This document shows positions 28,539 through 37,800 of a stretch of DNA of 64,000 nucleotides, piece after piece. The position numbers and the translations under genes are program-made. The notes beneath the pieces are model-generated. The model was not told where the DNA came from and searched no databases. It saw only the letters and a program-made list of their open reading frames with translations. The DNA lies in assembly GCA_021792255.1 (NCBI GenBank), contig JAJYUZ010000001.1, forward strand, positions 310,001 to 374,000, given 5' to 3'. Position 1 is the first letter of the stretch. The number at the start of each line of letters is the position of its first letter. The stretch comes from Thermoplasmata archaeon. Lineage in GTDB: Archaea > Thermoplasmatota > Thermoplasmata > Thermoplasmatales > GCA-001856825.

Positions 28539-29252
28539 ATGGATTATTTTGCCAGTTTTTTTGGTGGAAAAGTCGGAATCGTATCAGGAGCTGGAATGGG
28601 ACAGGGAAAAGCAGTAGTGAAACTCCTACTAGAAAATGGTGCTAACGTCGTGGCTTTTTCTAGGAGTGGAAACAAACCGGACCTCAACCACAAGAACCTG
28701 AGAGTCATGAAGGGTGATTCTTCAGATCTTGCATCGCTTCAGAACGTACGAGACTTTGTGGAAAAGGAATATGGAACTCTGAACTTTTTGTACAACAATC
28801 ATGGGTTTTTTGCTCCTCACAGCACGAAATTCAGCGGAGACACTGCTACGGAATTCTTCAACCGAAATGTGGTTTCTTCTATCAACACGATCGAAACATT
28901 ACACTCATTGATGAGACAAGGTGGGAGTATTGTAAGCGTTGGCGCTTCGCCTGCCATTTACCACCTAAGCTCGCTCGAATACGCAGTATCGAAGAGAGCA
29001 GTGGAAGAGATGACAAGAAAAATGGCTTCGATCTTAAAGGCGAAGAACATCAGAGTCAACGCCATAATGCCCGGAAGCGTGGATGCTTCCAAGGAGATAG
29101 AGGAGATCTCTCCCTTTGGATTCAAATCACTGGAGGGAAAAAAAGATGTGTCGACCCTTGAGGTCGCATATACTGCCCTATTCCTTCTAAGCGATCTATC
29201 ATACGGAATAAACGGACAATCCATTAATGTCGACGCAGGAATGCGTCTGTAG
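28539..29252 (+). CDS. Short-chain dehydrogenase/reductase
   Basis: A 237-residue classical SDR. The nucleotide-binding motif is SGAGMGQGKAV, near the N-terminus. NNHGF stands where NNAG is usual. The active-site pair is Tyr and Lys in EYAVSKRAVEEM, with an upstream Ser in VSVGAS. The C-terminus (SYGINGQSINVDAGMRL) is typical. It would oxidise or reduce an alcohol or ketone with NAD(P). Substrate cannot be predicted. It stands alone after cytochrome b. Confidence 0.88.
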   Translation: MDYFASFFGGKVGIVSGAGMGQGKAVVKLLLENGANVVAFSRSGNKPDLNHKNLRVMKGDSSDLASLQNVRDFVEKEYGTLNFLYNNHGFFAPHSTKFSGDTATEFFNRNVVSSINTIETLHSLMRQGGSIVSVGASPAIYHLSSLEYAVSKRAVEEMTRKMASILKAKNIRVNAIMPGSVDASKEIEEISPFGFKSLEGKKDVSTLEVAYTALFLLSDLSYGINGQSINVDAGMRL

Positions 29253-29375
29253 GTAGATCTCAAGATATCGATAGGAGAAGCATTCTTTTAAGGAACGTAT
29301 CGAGTCTCTGATGATGATTTTCGTTTCGGATTTTTAAAAACAGTAATTAAATAATTGTATTGACTGAGAGAGAAG

Positions 29376-30290
29376 ATGTCTGAAAATGTCATCAAAGTAT
29401 CTAATCTGGTTAAGAGCTATTCTGATGTACGTGCGGTAGATGGCATTTCCTTCTCGATCGAAAGGGGTGAAGTCTTTAGCATCCTAGGGCCTAATGGCGC
29501 TGGAAAAACCACCACCGTTGAAATACTTGAGGGAGTAAGGAACAGAACATCTGGCGATGTTCAAGTGCTGGGACAGGACCCAGAAAAAAGTAGATCCTTG
29601 GTCTTTAAAGTCGGCATATTACCGCAGGATTTTTCATTCGTCTACAATAGCACTCCAAAGGAGGCCCTTGATTTCTATAAGGGAACTCTAAGGGCATCTA
29701 GCGATCTACACGAGATTCTTGAAATGGTTGAATTGGAAGACAAGTCGTCAACGCCATTCCAAAAACTTTCTGGCGGGCAGAAGCAAAAATTAGGCCTCGC
29801 ACTTTCCCTGGTAAATAATCCAGAAATACTTTTCTTGGATGAACCAACTTCAGGACTGGACCCCCGTGCGAGGCGTAACATTTGGAAAGTCATAAAGGGC
29901 CTGAAAGATGCGGGGAAGAGTATCCTCCTTACGACGCACTATTTGGAAGAAGCAGAACTGCTGGCAGACAGAGTCGCTATAATGAACAAGGGGAAAATAA
30001 TCGACTCGGGTCGACCAATGGAGATAGTCGAAAGGCACCACGAGGACGACAATCTCATCATAAGAGGAGATGGCGAAGTGGAGAGACTTCTGACAGCTGG
30101 TGGATTTCTATTTCATAGAGAGGGTGCCTACTTAAAGATAAATCTCAAGAGTATAAAAGACGCAACCGAGATAATCAATTACCTTTACGAACGAAAGGCA
30201 GCATTTGAAGACTTCACGCTAAAGAGAGAGAGTTTGGAAGACGTGTTCGTGAGAATGATAGGAGCGATCGAAGAAGATGAATCTGAATAG
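29376..30290 (+). CDS. ABC-2 type exporter, ATP-binding protein
   Basis: A 304-residue ATPase with Walker A GPNGAGKTT, signature LSGGQKQKLG, Walker B LFLDEPTSGLD and H-loop TTHY. The domain after residue 220 matches the C-terminal extension of CcmA/DrrA-type exporter ATPases. It overlaps the permease start by 14 bases. A ttaaata element lies about 25 bases before the ATG. It drives efflux of an unknown substrate with the next gene. Confidence 0.92.
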   Translation: MSENVIKVSNLVKSYSDVRAVDGISFSIERGEVFSILGPNGAGKTTTVEILEGVRNRTSGDVQVLGQDPEKSRSLVFKVGILPQDFSFVYNSTPKEALDFYKGTLRASSDLHEILEMVELEDKSSTPFQKLSGGQKQKLGLALSLVNNPEILFLDEPTSGLDPRARRNIWKVIKGLKDAGKSILLTTHYLEEAELLADRVAIMNKGKIIDSGRPMEIVERHHEDDNLIIRGDGEVERLLTAGGFLFHREGAYLKINLKSIKDATEIINYLYERKAAFEDFTLKRESLEDVFVRMIGAIEEDESE

Positions 30291-31377
30291 AACAAGCGCC
30301 TACTTCGTTCTTCACGCAAAATCCTATATGAGGTCTAGATCCGCTCTGTTCTTTCAATTAGCGTTCCCAATCATTCTCATACTCCTTTTTGGAGCTATAT
30401 TCTCGGGATCTTCTTACTCTCCTTCTACTTTGATAGTCCAGAACGAAAGTCCATCGGTTGCTTCCTGGGGGGTTGTAAATGCTATCAACGAATCGGGATT
30501 ATTTAAGGTCCACGTGATTCCTGAGAACGAGAACTTGACAAAATATATCACAAACAACTCGGTGGAAGCAGCTCTTCTGATTCCATCTAATTTTACAACA
30601 AATATTTACAGCGGAGGTAAGGGATACATAATGCTGGAGGGACACTCGAACCCAACAGTGGCAAGCGTAGACTATCAGACACTAAATGGAATTTTCACAG
30701 AGATAAATTTCAGATCCAGTAACACTACCCAAAAACTCGTTCTTTCTTCTCAGATTGCGATTGGCAATACGGGAAAGACAATCAACTATTATGTCCCTGG
30801 CTTGATCGGCTTCACCGTTCTGAGTACGATGTTCAACATGGTCTATACTGTTCCTAACTATAGACGAGAAAAACTGTTCAGACAGCTGTCTTTCAGTGGA
30901 TTGACGAAATCAGAGTGGATAACTGCAAATATGATGTTCTCGTTCCTGATGTTGATCCTTTCGGACGTCATTCTTGTAGCCATTGGAATTTATGTTTTCG
31001 GAGCTTCACTAGTCCTGAACATCCAGACAATTTTGACTTCTGCGCTAATCATCTTTGGAGGACTCTTCTTCTTTACGAGCGTAGGAATCCTAGCGGGGCT
31101 AGTATCTGACAACGAAGAAACGGTATCCGTAGTTGGTAATTTGGTCATGTTCCCGATGATGTTCCTCTCAGGAGTCTTCTTTCCGCTGACGTTTGCGCCA
31201 GCCTATTTAGTGACTATTTCAAAGTTTCTTCCATTGACCTATTTCATCAATTCCTTGATCTCGGTTTTAGATTACGGAAACATATCGTCTGTCGCCCTTC
31301 AGATTCTATGGCTTCTTTTGGGTTCTGCAATCCTATTCATAATAGCGGTGACATTATTCAGCTGGAAACAGAAATGA
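30277..31377 (+). CDS. ABC-2 type exporter, permease
   Basis: A 366-residue permease. It has one N-terminal helix, an extracytoplasmic domain of about 150 residues, and five C-terminal helices containing the ABC-2 hallmark (GNLVMFPMMFLSGVFFP). It overlaps the ATPase gene. The large outer domain is like that of YhgE/DrrB relatives. Its 3' neighbour encodes a large membrane protein 40 bases downstream, which may or may not be in the same transcript. Confidence 0.88.
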   Translation: MNLNRTSAYFVLHAKSYMRSRSALFFQLAFPIILILLFGAIFSGSSYSPSTLIVQNESPSVASWGVVNAINESGLFKVHVIPENENLTKYITNNSVEAALLIPSNFTTNIYSGGKGYIMLEGHSNPTVASVDYQTLNGIFTEINFRSSNTTQKLVLSSQIAIGNTGKTINYYVPGLIGFTVLSTMFNMVYTVPNYRREKLFRQLSFSGLTKSEWITANMMFSFLMLILSDVILVAIGIYVFGASLVLNIQTILTSALIIFGGLFFFTSVGILAGLVSDNEETVSVVGNLVMFPMMFLSGVFFPLTFAPAYLVTISKFLPLTYFINSLISVLDYGNISSVALQILWLLLGSAILFIIAVTLFSWKQK

Positions 31378-31417
31378 GTGCTTAACTTCTTATACTAATT
31401 TTTTATTTTTAAAGTAT

Positions 31418-34060
31418 ATGGGAAAATTGACAGCGGTACTTTCGGGGATCGCAATTTTGCTCATTTTTTCATACTACCTCTTGTCTGTGTCCTTTAACCC
31501 GCTCATAAACTGGATAGGGCCGATTATTGGATTTAGACTGAATCTTATTCTGGGGTTGTTGTGGCTTGATCAGGGCACCCCACTCCAGTACGTATCCATA
31601 TTTGCGATCTGGGCTATTGTTGGACTGATTGTCGGACTCTCTTCGAAGAAATTCGGGGGCGTCTTTGGCACTGCAATCACTATCTGGGTAGTCGTGGGTT
31701 TGATAATGACGATCTCAATAGGTGCAATTGCCATTGGATTTTTAAATGGGTCTAATCTAAACAATCTATTTAATTCACTACCTAACCTAAGCAATGTCCC
31801 ACCTGGTTCTGACATATATTCGATCCTTCACGAACCAGTAATTTCAAGGTGGTTCGACCTGTTGCTACCCTTGATCTCGGGAGGAACGTTGACCACGCTG
31901 CTCAGCACGTGGTCTAAGTTAAGCACTGTTTCCAAAGTATCGGAAATTTTCGGTATCGTATTCCCATTCATTCTAGGGCCGTTAGAGGCCTTCATCATCC
32001 TCGTAGTTTTCGGCGTGATTGGACTTTACATAAAGAGACTGTTCTTTGGTTCTTCCAAAGGGCCCAAGAGAGGATGGAAACTGAAGAAGAGCAAGGTCGC
32101 ATCGATCTTATTTGTTTTAATCCTGATTGGTTCTTCAAGTGCAATTGTCCTAGACCACGGTACTAATGTGGGATTTAGTACAACGACCACAATGGAAAAA
32201 ACAGCAATGGCAGAGCTAGGATCAGTTTCAATGATTCTTCCTTCGGTAGCCCCAAACGGTATAGGATCTTCAACCGCAACTGCCCTCCAATCGGTGAATA
32301 ATCTGATCAGTGGTACAGGAAATATTCAAGCTTACTCTAACTCACCATACGGATATCCGCCATCTTCAGTAGTATCGGGACTATCTAATGGATCAATAAG
32401 AGGGGACCTCGCCATCTCCCTGTTGGAAAAGCAAGGGAGCCTCTTAAACGTATATGCAGCGCTGAATTTTTCCAACAAGACTAATGGTTTTCTTACACAC
32501 CCGGCCTTCGAGAACAGCGAGTTCAGCTTTTTGATTTTACAATCGAACTTGACCCAACTCGTCCAGTCATTTGAAAATTCGACCAATTCGTCTAGTGGAT
32601 CGCGGTCCAATTCCAGTTCCTACAATCTGTCTGGTACGTCCCTTTCGGGCCTTACCGGGTATGTGAATCTTGTCCCGGGATATATTTTTGTCATCGCCTA
32701 CAATGGGTCGATAGCGGCTACAAAGGATTACGCTGACAGTGCAGCTTCTTATGTGACCTCGAGCCTAGGAATGCCTAGTTATCAGAGTCTAATCGCAATT
32801 AACTCGGCGAGCATCAATAATCTGACAAAACTGGGATCGAGTTCGGGAGGAAGCAATTCGAGCAATGGAATAAGTGTATACGTTTATGCGGCTACACCCA
32901 ATTTCAAAGATGTGGCTCAGAATTTTTCTAAAAATCTGCTGGGTCAGATCGATAGTGGCCCAGTTGGCACCTTGCTCGGAAACTCTATAGATTCAGGGTA
33001 CCTCGTACCTGGATCAAATTCCTTGAGTTCAAGCTCGAGTTTAATCGTACTCGGTGATCTCAATTCGGGATTATTTTCTGGCCTTCTTAACAACACCGCT
33101 GCGAGTGCCTATTCTGCTTTCACGAGTGGGGGATCTTTCGTCCTTGAGCTCTCGGAGTGGCAGCACAGGTTTTACTCCTCTGATTCCAACTCTGTCACCG
33201 GCGGAACCCTATTTAATTACAACGGACCCCTGAACTTTTCCAGTAACGAGATGACTGTGCTTGGATTCGGTAGTGAACTTTCGATGTCATTTACCAATAT
33301 GACTTCAGTGCTGTCTGGTCTCAGTGCGAACTTGTTCACAAACAATGCTACTTTGGCCAAAGGACTCAGCGCATACACCAACAACTCTTCCAAAATCAAA
33401 ACCATTATGATTGCCAATGGACCCTTCTATCTTTCCCAACACGGGTACAACGTAAGCAGTCCGTTCCCTGCGAACCTATCATTCAGTCTAAGCGACAGGT
33501 ATATTGCCTATGGAGAAGTGGCCCTCAATATTTCTGTGACAAACAACGACAATCAGCCTCTAAACAACTTGAATATCTCACTCCAGAAGTTCTTCTCCGA
33601 TTATGGAAGCACTATAGGGAATCCAAACGGCAACCCAACGACCATTTACATTGGCACAATTGCCCCGGGTCAGACTGCATCTTTCGTGTACAATATTACC
33701 CTTAAGGGGACAGGACTCTACTATCTGCCTCCCCCAACAGCAAGCTATAATTACGGAGGCACTTCCTTTTCGACCCAGTATGGATCTGGGTATTTCATCT
33801 CTACGCAGAAGCCCTCGGTGGCTTATGCAGTCACTTCCTCAGTGCTGGTTCTGATGAACCTGTATGGACCTCTGCGACCTTTGACCCAATTCCATTTGGG
33901 ACCGTTGAACATCGTCGAGCTGATCATCCTTCTGATAATAGTTCTTGACGTCTTCCTGGAATACAGGTCATTCGTCAAGTGGAGAACAGAGAAAAAGAGG
34001 ATTAAGGAAGGACCCAGTGACGGAAACAAAGATGCGATTGCGGGAGAACCTCCCAAATAA
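31418..34060 (+). CDS. Large membrane-anchored surface protein, unknown function
   Basis: An 880-residue protein. About five helices occupy residues 1-210, followed by a charged cytoplasmic-type loop (KGPKRGWKLKKSK) and another helix near 230. A long outer domain of about 570 residues follows, full of Ser, Asn, Gly and N-x-S/T sequons. A helix near residue 845 returns to a charged tail (KRIKEGPSDGNKD). A beta-sandwich (ISVTNNDNQPLNNLNIS) precedes the last helix, like a CARDB/DUF11-type fold. I do not recognise the whole protein. Neighbouring ABC-2 genes suggest an envelope role only by proximity. Confidence 0.75.
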   Translation: MGKLTAVLSGIAILLIFSYYLLSVSFNPLINWIGPIIGFRLNLILGLLWLDQGTPLQYVSIFAIWAIVGLIVGLSSKKFGGVFGTAITIWVVVGLIMTISIGAIAIGFLNGSNLNNLFNSLPNLSNVPPGSDIYSILHEPVISRWFDLLLPLISGGTLTTLLSTWSKLSTVSKVSEIFGIVFPFILGPLEAFIILVVFGVIGLYIKRLFFGSSKGPKRGWKLKKSKVASILFVLILIGSSSAIVLDHGTNVGFSTTTTMEKTAMAELGSVSMILPSVAPNGIGSSTATALQSVNNLISGTGNIQAYSNSPYGYPPSSVVSGLSNGSIRGDLAISLLEKQGSLLNVYAALNFSNKTNGFLTHPAFENSEFSFLILQSNLTQLVQSFENSTNSSSGSRSNSSSYNLSGTSLSGLTGYVNLVPGYIFVIAYNGSIAATKDYADSAASYVTSSLGMPSYQSLIAINSASINNLTKLGSSSGGSNSSNGISVYVYAATPNFKDVAQNFSKNLLGQIDSGPVGTLLGNSIDSGYLVPGSNSLSSSSSLIVLGDLNSGLFSGLLNNTAASAYSAFTSGGSFVLELSEWQHRFYSSDSNSVTGGTLFNYNGPLNFSSNEMTVLGFGSELSMSFTNMTSVLSGLSANLFTNNATLAKGLSAYTNNSSKIKTIMIANGPFYLSQHGYNVSSPFPANLSFSLSDRYIAYGEVALNISVTNNDNQPLNNLNISLQKFFSDYGSTIGNPNGNPTTIYIGTIAPGQTASFVYNITLKGTGLYYLPPPTASYNYGGTSFSTQYGSGYFISTQKPSVAYAVTSSVLVLMNLYGPLRPLTQFHLGPLNIVELIILLIIVLDVFLEYRSFVKWRTEKKRIKEGPSDGNKDAIAGEPPK

Positions 34061-34079
34061 TCTGAACTCTGATGTTGCT

Positions 34080-35315
34080 TTATTTCAGGACGCCCTGTTC
34101 ATTCGGACTAGTTGTAAGCACGGCTGCACTCGTAGCGTACCTACTAGAAATTACCGTGAAACTGATGGAACCTGCCAGTATGCTAAATATGACGACGTAA
34201 AAGACTGTGTTTCCAAAAGTGCTGAAGAGGGCCGGGTTGGTCGATAGAACTATTCCTAATAGTACTATAACCGTGGGCCCTCTGTGGACAAAGGAAGAGA
34301 CCAAGAGGCTGTCTCGACCAAACCACTTTGTGATTCCATTCACAGAAAATACTTCAAAGAAGCGCATTGCTATTATAGCCGCAGTTAAAATAGCAGCCAC
34401 TATAAGCGCCTGAAAGTCGAATATGTTTACCAGAATTCCAGTGTAGACATAGAAAATGGTGAGCACTATGAACGTTATTTCTTGGTTGAAAAAGTCCAGC
34501 TGGGTGATGTCGACCGTGCCGGACACCTTCAGTATCTTGGATAAAGCATGAGAATTCGCTATGAGTATAGAGAATATGAAAACCGCTAGGATAGCTGAGG
34601 CCCCAATGTAATCGGCGACTCCCCAGATCACAAACAGAACTGCGATAGTTGCTATGTAATAGTGAGGCGCTGAAGCCTGTTTTAGAACGATGAGCCAGAG
34701 TATTCCCATGACTCCTCCAAGAACTATTGCTTCTGAAAAACTACTGAAGAGGTAAGTGGTGATACTCACTATCGTAGACGGCTGGTCTATTAGACTGAGA
34801 ATGAGCAAAGCGCCTATGACGTTCAAGACAGAATTGAAAATGGTTTCGACTTCAATCGTGTGCTTGGTGGCTTCATCAAGCTTTATTCTTGCTAAGAGTG
34901 GAATGATGAAAGGAGCAGCCGTCTCGCTTAGTATTGTAGAAATCAATAACGAAACGAGGAGAGGCATCTTGAAGACGAAATAGAGGATAGGGGTCAACAG
35001 TCCAATGACAAACGCTAGGTCAGCGATGGCTGTTCCGATCCCTTTGGATAAAGAGTGGCCAAACTTTTGCAAATCGAGCTTCAAGAGTCCCCCAAAAACG
35101 ATGAGAATCAAAGCAACGATCCCAACAAAACTCAGCAGAGATCTTAGAATAGATATATAAACGGAAGGAATGATTCCAGAATAGTGGATGAGTATCCCGA
35201 TGAGCAGGAGGAGAAGCATATCGGGAATTCGCTTCTTTCGGAACGCTATCTCCCCAACGAAACCAAGAAGCATGATCCCTGACAGCAACAATAGTAGTTC
35301 ATCGGTCGTTATCAA
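34080..35315 (-). CDS. Cation/proton antiporter (CPA family)
   Basis: A 411-residue protein with about 12 helices in the NhaP/KefB-type arrangement. A re-entrant-like ETAAPFIIPLLARI is followed by IEVETIFNSVLNVIGALL, where the acidic and Asn residues correspond to the ion-binding helix. The C-terminal domain is absent, so there is no TrkA-N regulation. It probably exchanges Na+ or K+ for H+, important for an acidophile. Its stop lies 19 bases from that of the convergent 880-residue protein. Confidence 0.85.
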   Translation of the reverse strand: MITTDELLLLLSGIMLLGFVGEIAFRKKRIPDMLLLLLIGILIHYSGIIPSVYISILRSLLSFVGIVALILIVFGGLLKLDLQKFGHSLSKGIGTAIADLAFVIGLLTPILYFVFKMPLLVSLLISTILSETAAPFIIPLLARIKLDEATKHTIEVETIFNSVLNVIGALLILSLIDQPSTIVSITTYLFSSFSEAIVLGGVMGILWLIVLKQASAPHYYIATIAVLFVIWGVADYIGASAILAVFIFSILIANSHALSKILKVSGTVDITQLDFFNQEITFIVLTIFYVYTGILVNIFDFQALIVAAILTAAIIAMRFFEVFSVNGITKWFGRDSLLVSSFVHRGPTVIVLLGIVLSTNPALFSTFGNTVFYVVIFSILAGSISFTVISSRYATSAAVLTTSPNEQGVLK

Positions 35316-35458
35316 TGCCTCAAAACTCTCTTCTCGCTAATAACATTTTTTGTCGTCAAAACATACATACTTGAACTTTTTGATTACTGCCTGAAAGAAA
35401 TTTTAGACGACAGGGAAATGAAATATTGAGAATTAACTCCGAATGCAAGGATTGAGTT

Positions 35459-35932
35459 TCACTCTTTTGTGAACTTCGTCATGTTTTTCAATAAGAAGGT
35501 CACGTTCATCGTCACGATAGCAAACCCTACAACGTTTAACGAACCGAATGAAGGTATAAGCAACGTCAGTTTCTCGATAGAGGGAATGTAAATTCCCAGC
35601 ATGGAGAATACCAGCATTAGAAACAAAATCGTCGGTAGAACGTTGTTTTTAACTAGTTGATCATTGGACCCTGATTGTCTTTTGGAGAGAAAAAATGAAG
35701 CAAAAAGTATTGCAACTGGGAGATAGAACAGGAAAGCCAGTACGACCAGTAGGAATGGAAGCCCGAAACTGTTCAAGACTCTGAAATTGAAGGTGAGAAA
35801 CAGAACAATTGAAGGCACTATAATCAGTAGATCTACGAGAGTGATTATCGATATTGCGTCCTTCGGATTCTTGATGGATAACCTCTGTCTTATAACATTA
35901 TTGTTCAATCCGTCAGACAACACATTTCCCAT
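35459..35932 (-). CDS. Four-helix membrane protein, unknown function
   Basis: A 157-residue protein with four hydrophobic helices (about 28-48, 55-80, 95-118, 128-150) and a basic loop after the second (SKRQSGSND). No family recognised. It lies on the same strand as the antiporter gene, 143 bases upstream of it, in a region without other genes. Confidence 0.65.
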   Translation of the reverse strand: MGNVLSDGLNNNVIRQRLSIKNPKDAISIITLVDLLIIVPSIVLFLTFNFRVLNSFGLPFLLVVLAFLFYLPVAILFASFFLSKRQSGSNDQLVKNNVLPTILFLMLVFSMLGIYIPSIEKLTLLIPSFGSLNVVGFAIVTMNVTFLLKNMTKFTKE

Positions 35933-36143
35933 TGCAATTAATTACATAGTATCCAGGTATAAATAATTGTCTGCTTAATGTCATACAATTGTCAGAGTTA
36001 TACGTCGATGACAGGGAATAATCCATAGAAGGTGTGTGAGCAAGTCGATAAGAATGAAGGTTTGCGGTGCAAGGGAAGAAAGGTGTTTCCACTTTCGTTA
36101 GGACTTTGCACAACTTTTATTTTGAATCACACGATACTTGTAA

Positions 36144-37574
36144 ATGGAATTCTTGAAGTATTCAGAGAATTATTCCAAAGGAGTCAACGCACTGATAGTA
36201 CCCGTTTTTGAAGATTTCATTCCTGTCGATACAAGAAAGATAGAAAACGAGACTCATGTTCTTACAATCGCAAAGAAGTCTGAATTTTCTGGAAAGAAAG
36301 GCGAATCATTTGACACTTTTGATTCTAAATTGGGTAAGAGAATACTTCTTATCGGACTTGGAAAGAAGAAAGAAATGGAAAACGAGTCCCTGAGAAGATC
36401 TTACTCTGCAGCCTTTAATTCGGTCAAATCGATCCCAAAAGGGGTTGTGCAAGTTCTCCTTCCCGGAGTTTCTCCAGAGGAGCCAAAGGAAGTCACGTTT
36501 GCAATCGCGGTTGCAGCTTATGATTTTGATAAATATAGGAAAGAAAAGAGCAAAATCAAAATCAAGAGCATTTTACTGACCTCCAAATATGATGAAGCCT
36601 CAATCAAGGAAGGTAAGGCTATAGCAGACGCCGTGAACTTTACAAGAGACATAGCAAATCTTCCTCCATCGATTGGCACTCCGTCATATTTCGAAGAGGT
36701 TGCGAAGAAGATCTCTGGAGTGAAGGTCAAGTCGTTCGCCAGAGAAGACTTTCTGAGACTCAAAATGGGAGGGTTAGAAGGAGTATCTAGGGCAGCAAAG
36801 GAAGCAGCAAAGTTGCTCATCATGGAGTACGGACCCAAAGACAAGAAACCGGTTCTCTTAGTTGGAAAAGGTATAACCTTTGACAGCGGAGGGATATCGA
36901 TAAAGCCTTCCGAAGGGATGGATGAAATGAAGTTCGATAAGTGTGGAGCTTCGGCTGTCGTTGGAACAATGAAACTGATTGCTGAACTGAAATTAAAGAG
37001 ACACGTGATAGGAATGGCCCCTCTCACCGAAAACTTGCCTGGTGGGAACGCGTACAAACCTGGGGACATACTGACTCATTACAATGGTGTGACGTCAGAA
37101 GTACTATCGACGGACGCAGAAGGAAGACTGGTGCTTGCGGATGCACTCAGCTATGGGACCTCGAATTTTAAGCCATCAGAAGTAATAGATTTAGCCACTC
37201 TGACGGGTGCTTGCATTGTCGCTCTGGGAAACAACTATGCGGGTATGATGGGAAACAACGATTCATTAAAGAACAAGATCATGAAGGCATCAAAGAAGTC
37301 CTGGGAGAAAGTGTGGGAATTACCCTTGGACAGTGATTTTCAGGACCAGATAAAGAGCAAAGTTGCGGACATAAAGAATACTGGCGGAAGGGAGGGAGGA
37401 GCTGAGACGGCTGGCGCTTTTCTAAGCAGATTCGTCGGAGAGACCCCTTGGGTCCACCTCGATATTGCAGGTACGGCATGGACCCAGAAGAATAACTCCC
37501 ACAGAGCTTATCTACCACCTGGAGCGACGGGTTTTGGCGTGCGACTATTGTACGAGTACCTAAAAGGAGAATGA
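36144..37574 (+). CDS. pepA: Leucyl aminopeptidase (M17)
   Basis: A 476-residue cytosolic aminopeptidase. The signature STDAEGRLVLADALSYG is intact, as are the metal ligands in LVGKGITFDSGGISIKPS and the MKFDKCGASAV segment. The N-terminal macro-like domain is present (about residues 1-150). It releases N-terminal amino acids from peptides, completing the digestion started by the extracellular proteases encoded nearby. A TATA-like ttttatttt precedes the ATG by about 25 bases. Confidence 0.95.
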   Translation: MEFLKYSENYSKGVNALIVPVFEDFIPVDTRKIENETHVLTIAKKSEFSGKKGESFDTFDSKLGKRILLIGLGKKKEMENESLRRSYSAAFNSVKSIPKGVVQVLLPGVSPEEPKEVTFAIAVAAYDFDKYRKEKSKIKIKSILLTSKYDEASIKEGKAIADAVNFTRDIANLPPSIGTPSYFEEVAKKISGVKVKSFAREDFLRLKMGGLEGVSRAAKEAAKLLIMEYGPKDKKPVLLVGKGITFDSGGISIKPSEGMDEMKFDKCGASAVVGTMKLIAELKLKRHVIGMAPLTENLPGGNAYKPGDILTHYNGVTSEVLSTDAEGRLVLADALSYGTSNFKPSEVIDLATLTGACIVALGNNYAGMMGNNDSLKNKIMKASKKSWEKVWELPLDSDFQDQIKSKVADIKNTGGREGGAETAGAFLSRFVGETPWVHLDIAGTAWTQKNNSHRAYLPPGATGFGVRLLYEYLKGE

Positions 37575-37800
37575 CGTTAGTCTACAGCCGGTAGATAATA
37601 GAGGTCTAAGAATTACTCAGTTAAGTGGAGGGAATAGCTTTCAGACCGCACTTTATAGATCTATGTATTCAGCCGACTTATTGAAATTCGGCGGCAATTT
37701 TTCACAACAATGCCTCTTAAATGTCATCCGTCAGATGCCTGAATATTGCCATGGTTTTTGCCATAAAAATGATTATATAAAGGAAAAACAATGATTTGCG

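Noticed and set aside
36518-37069. 183-codon minus-strand ORF
   Set aside because: It is the antisense shadow of the leucyl aminopeptidase gene, whose motifs are intact.
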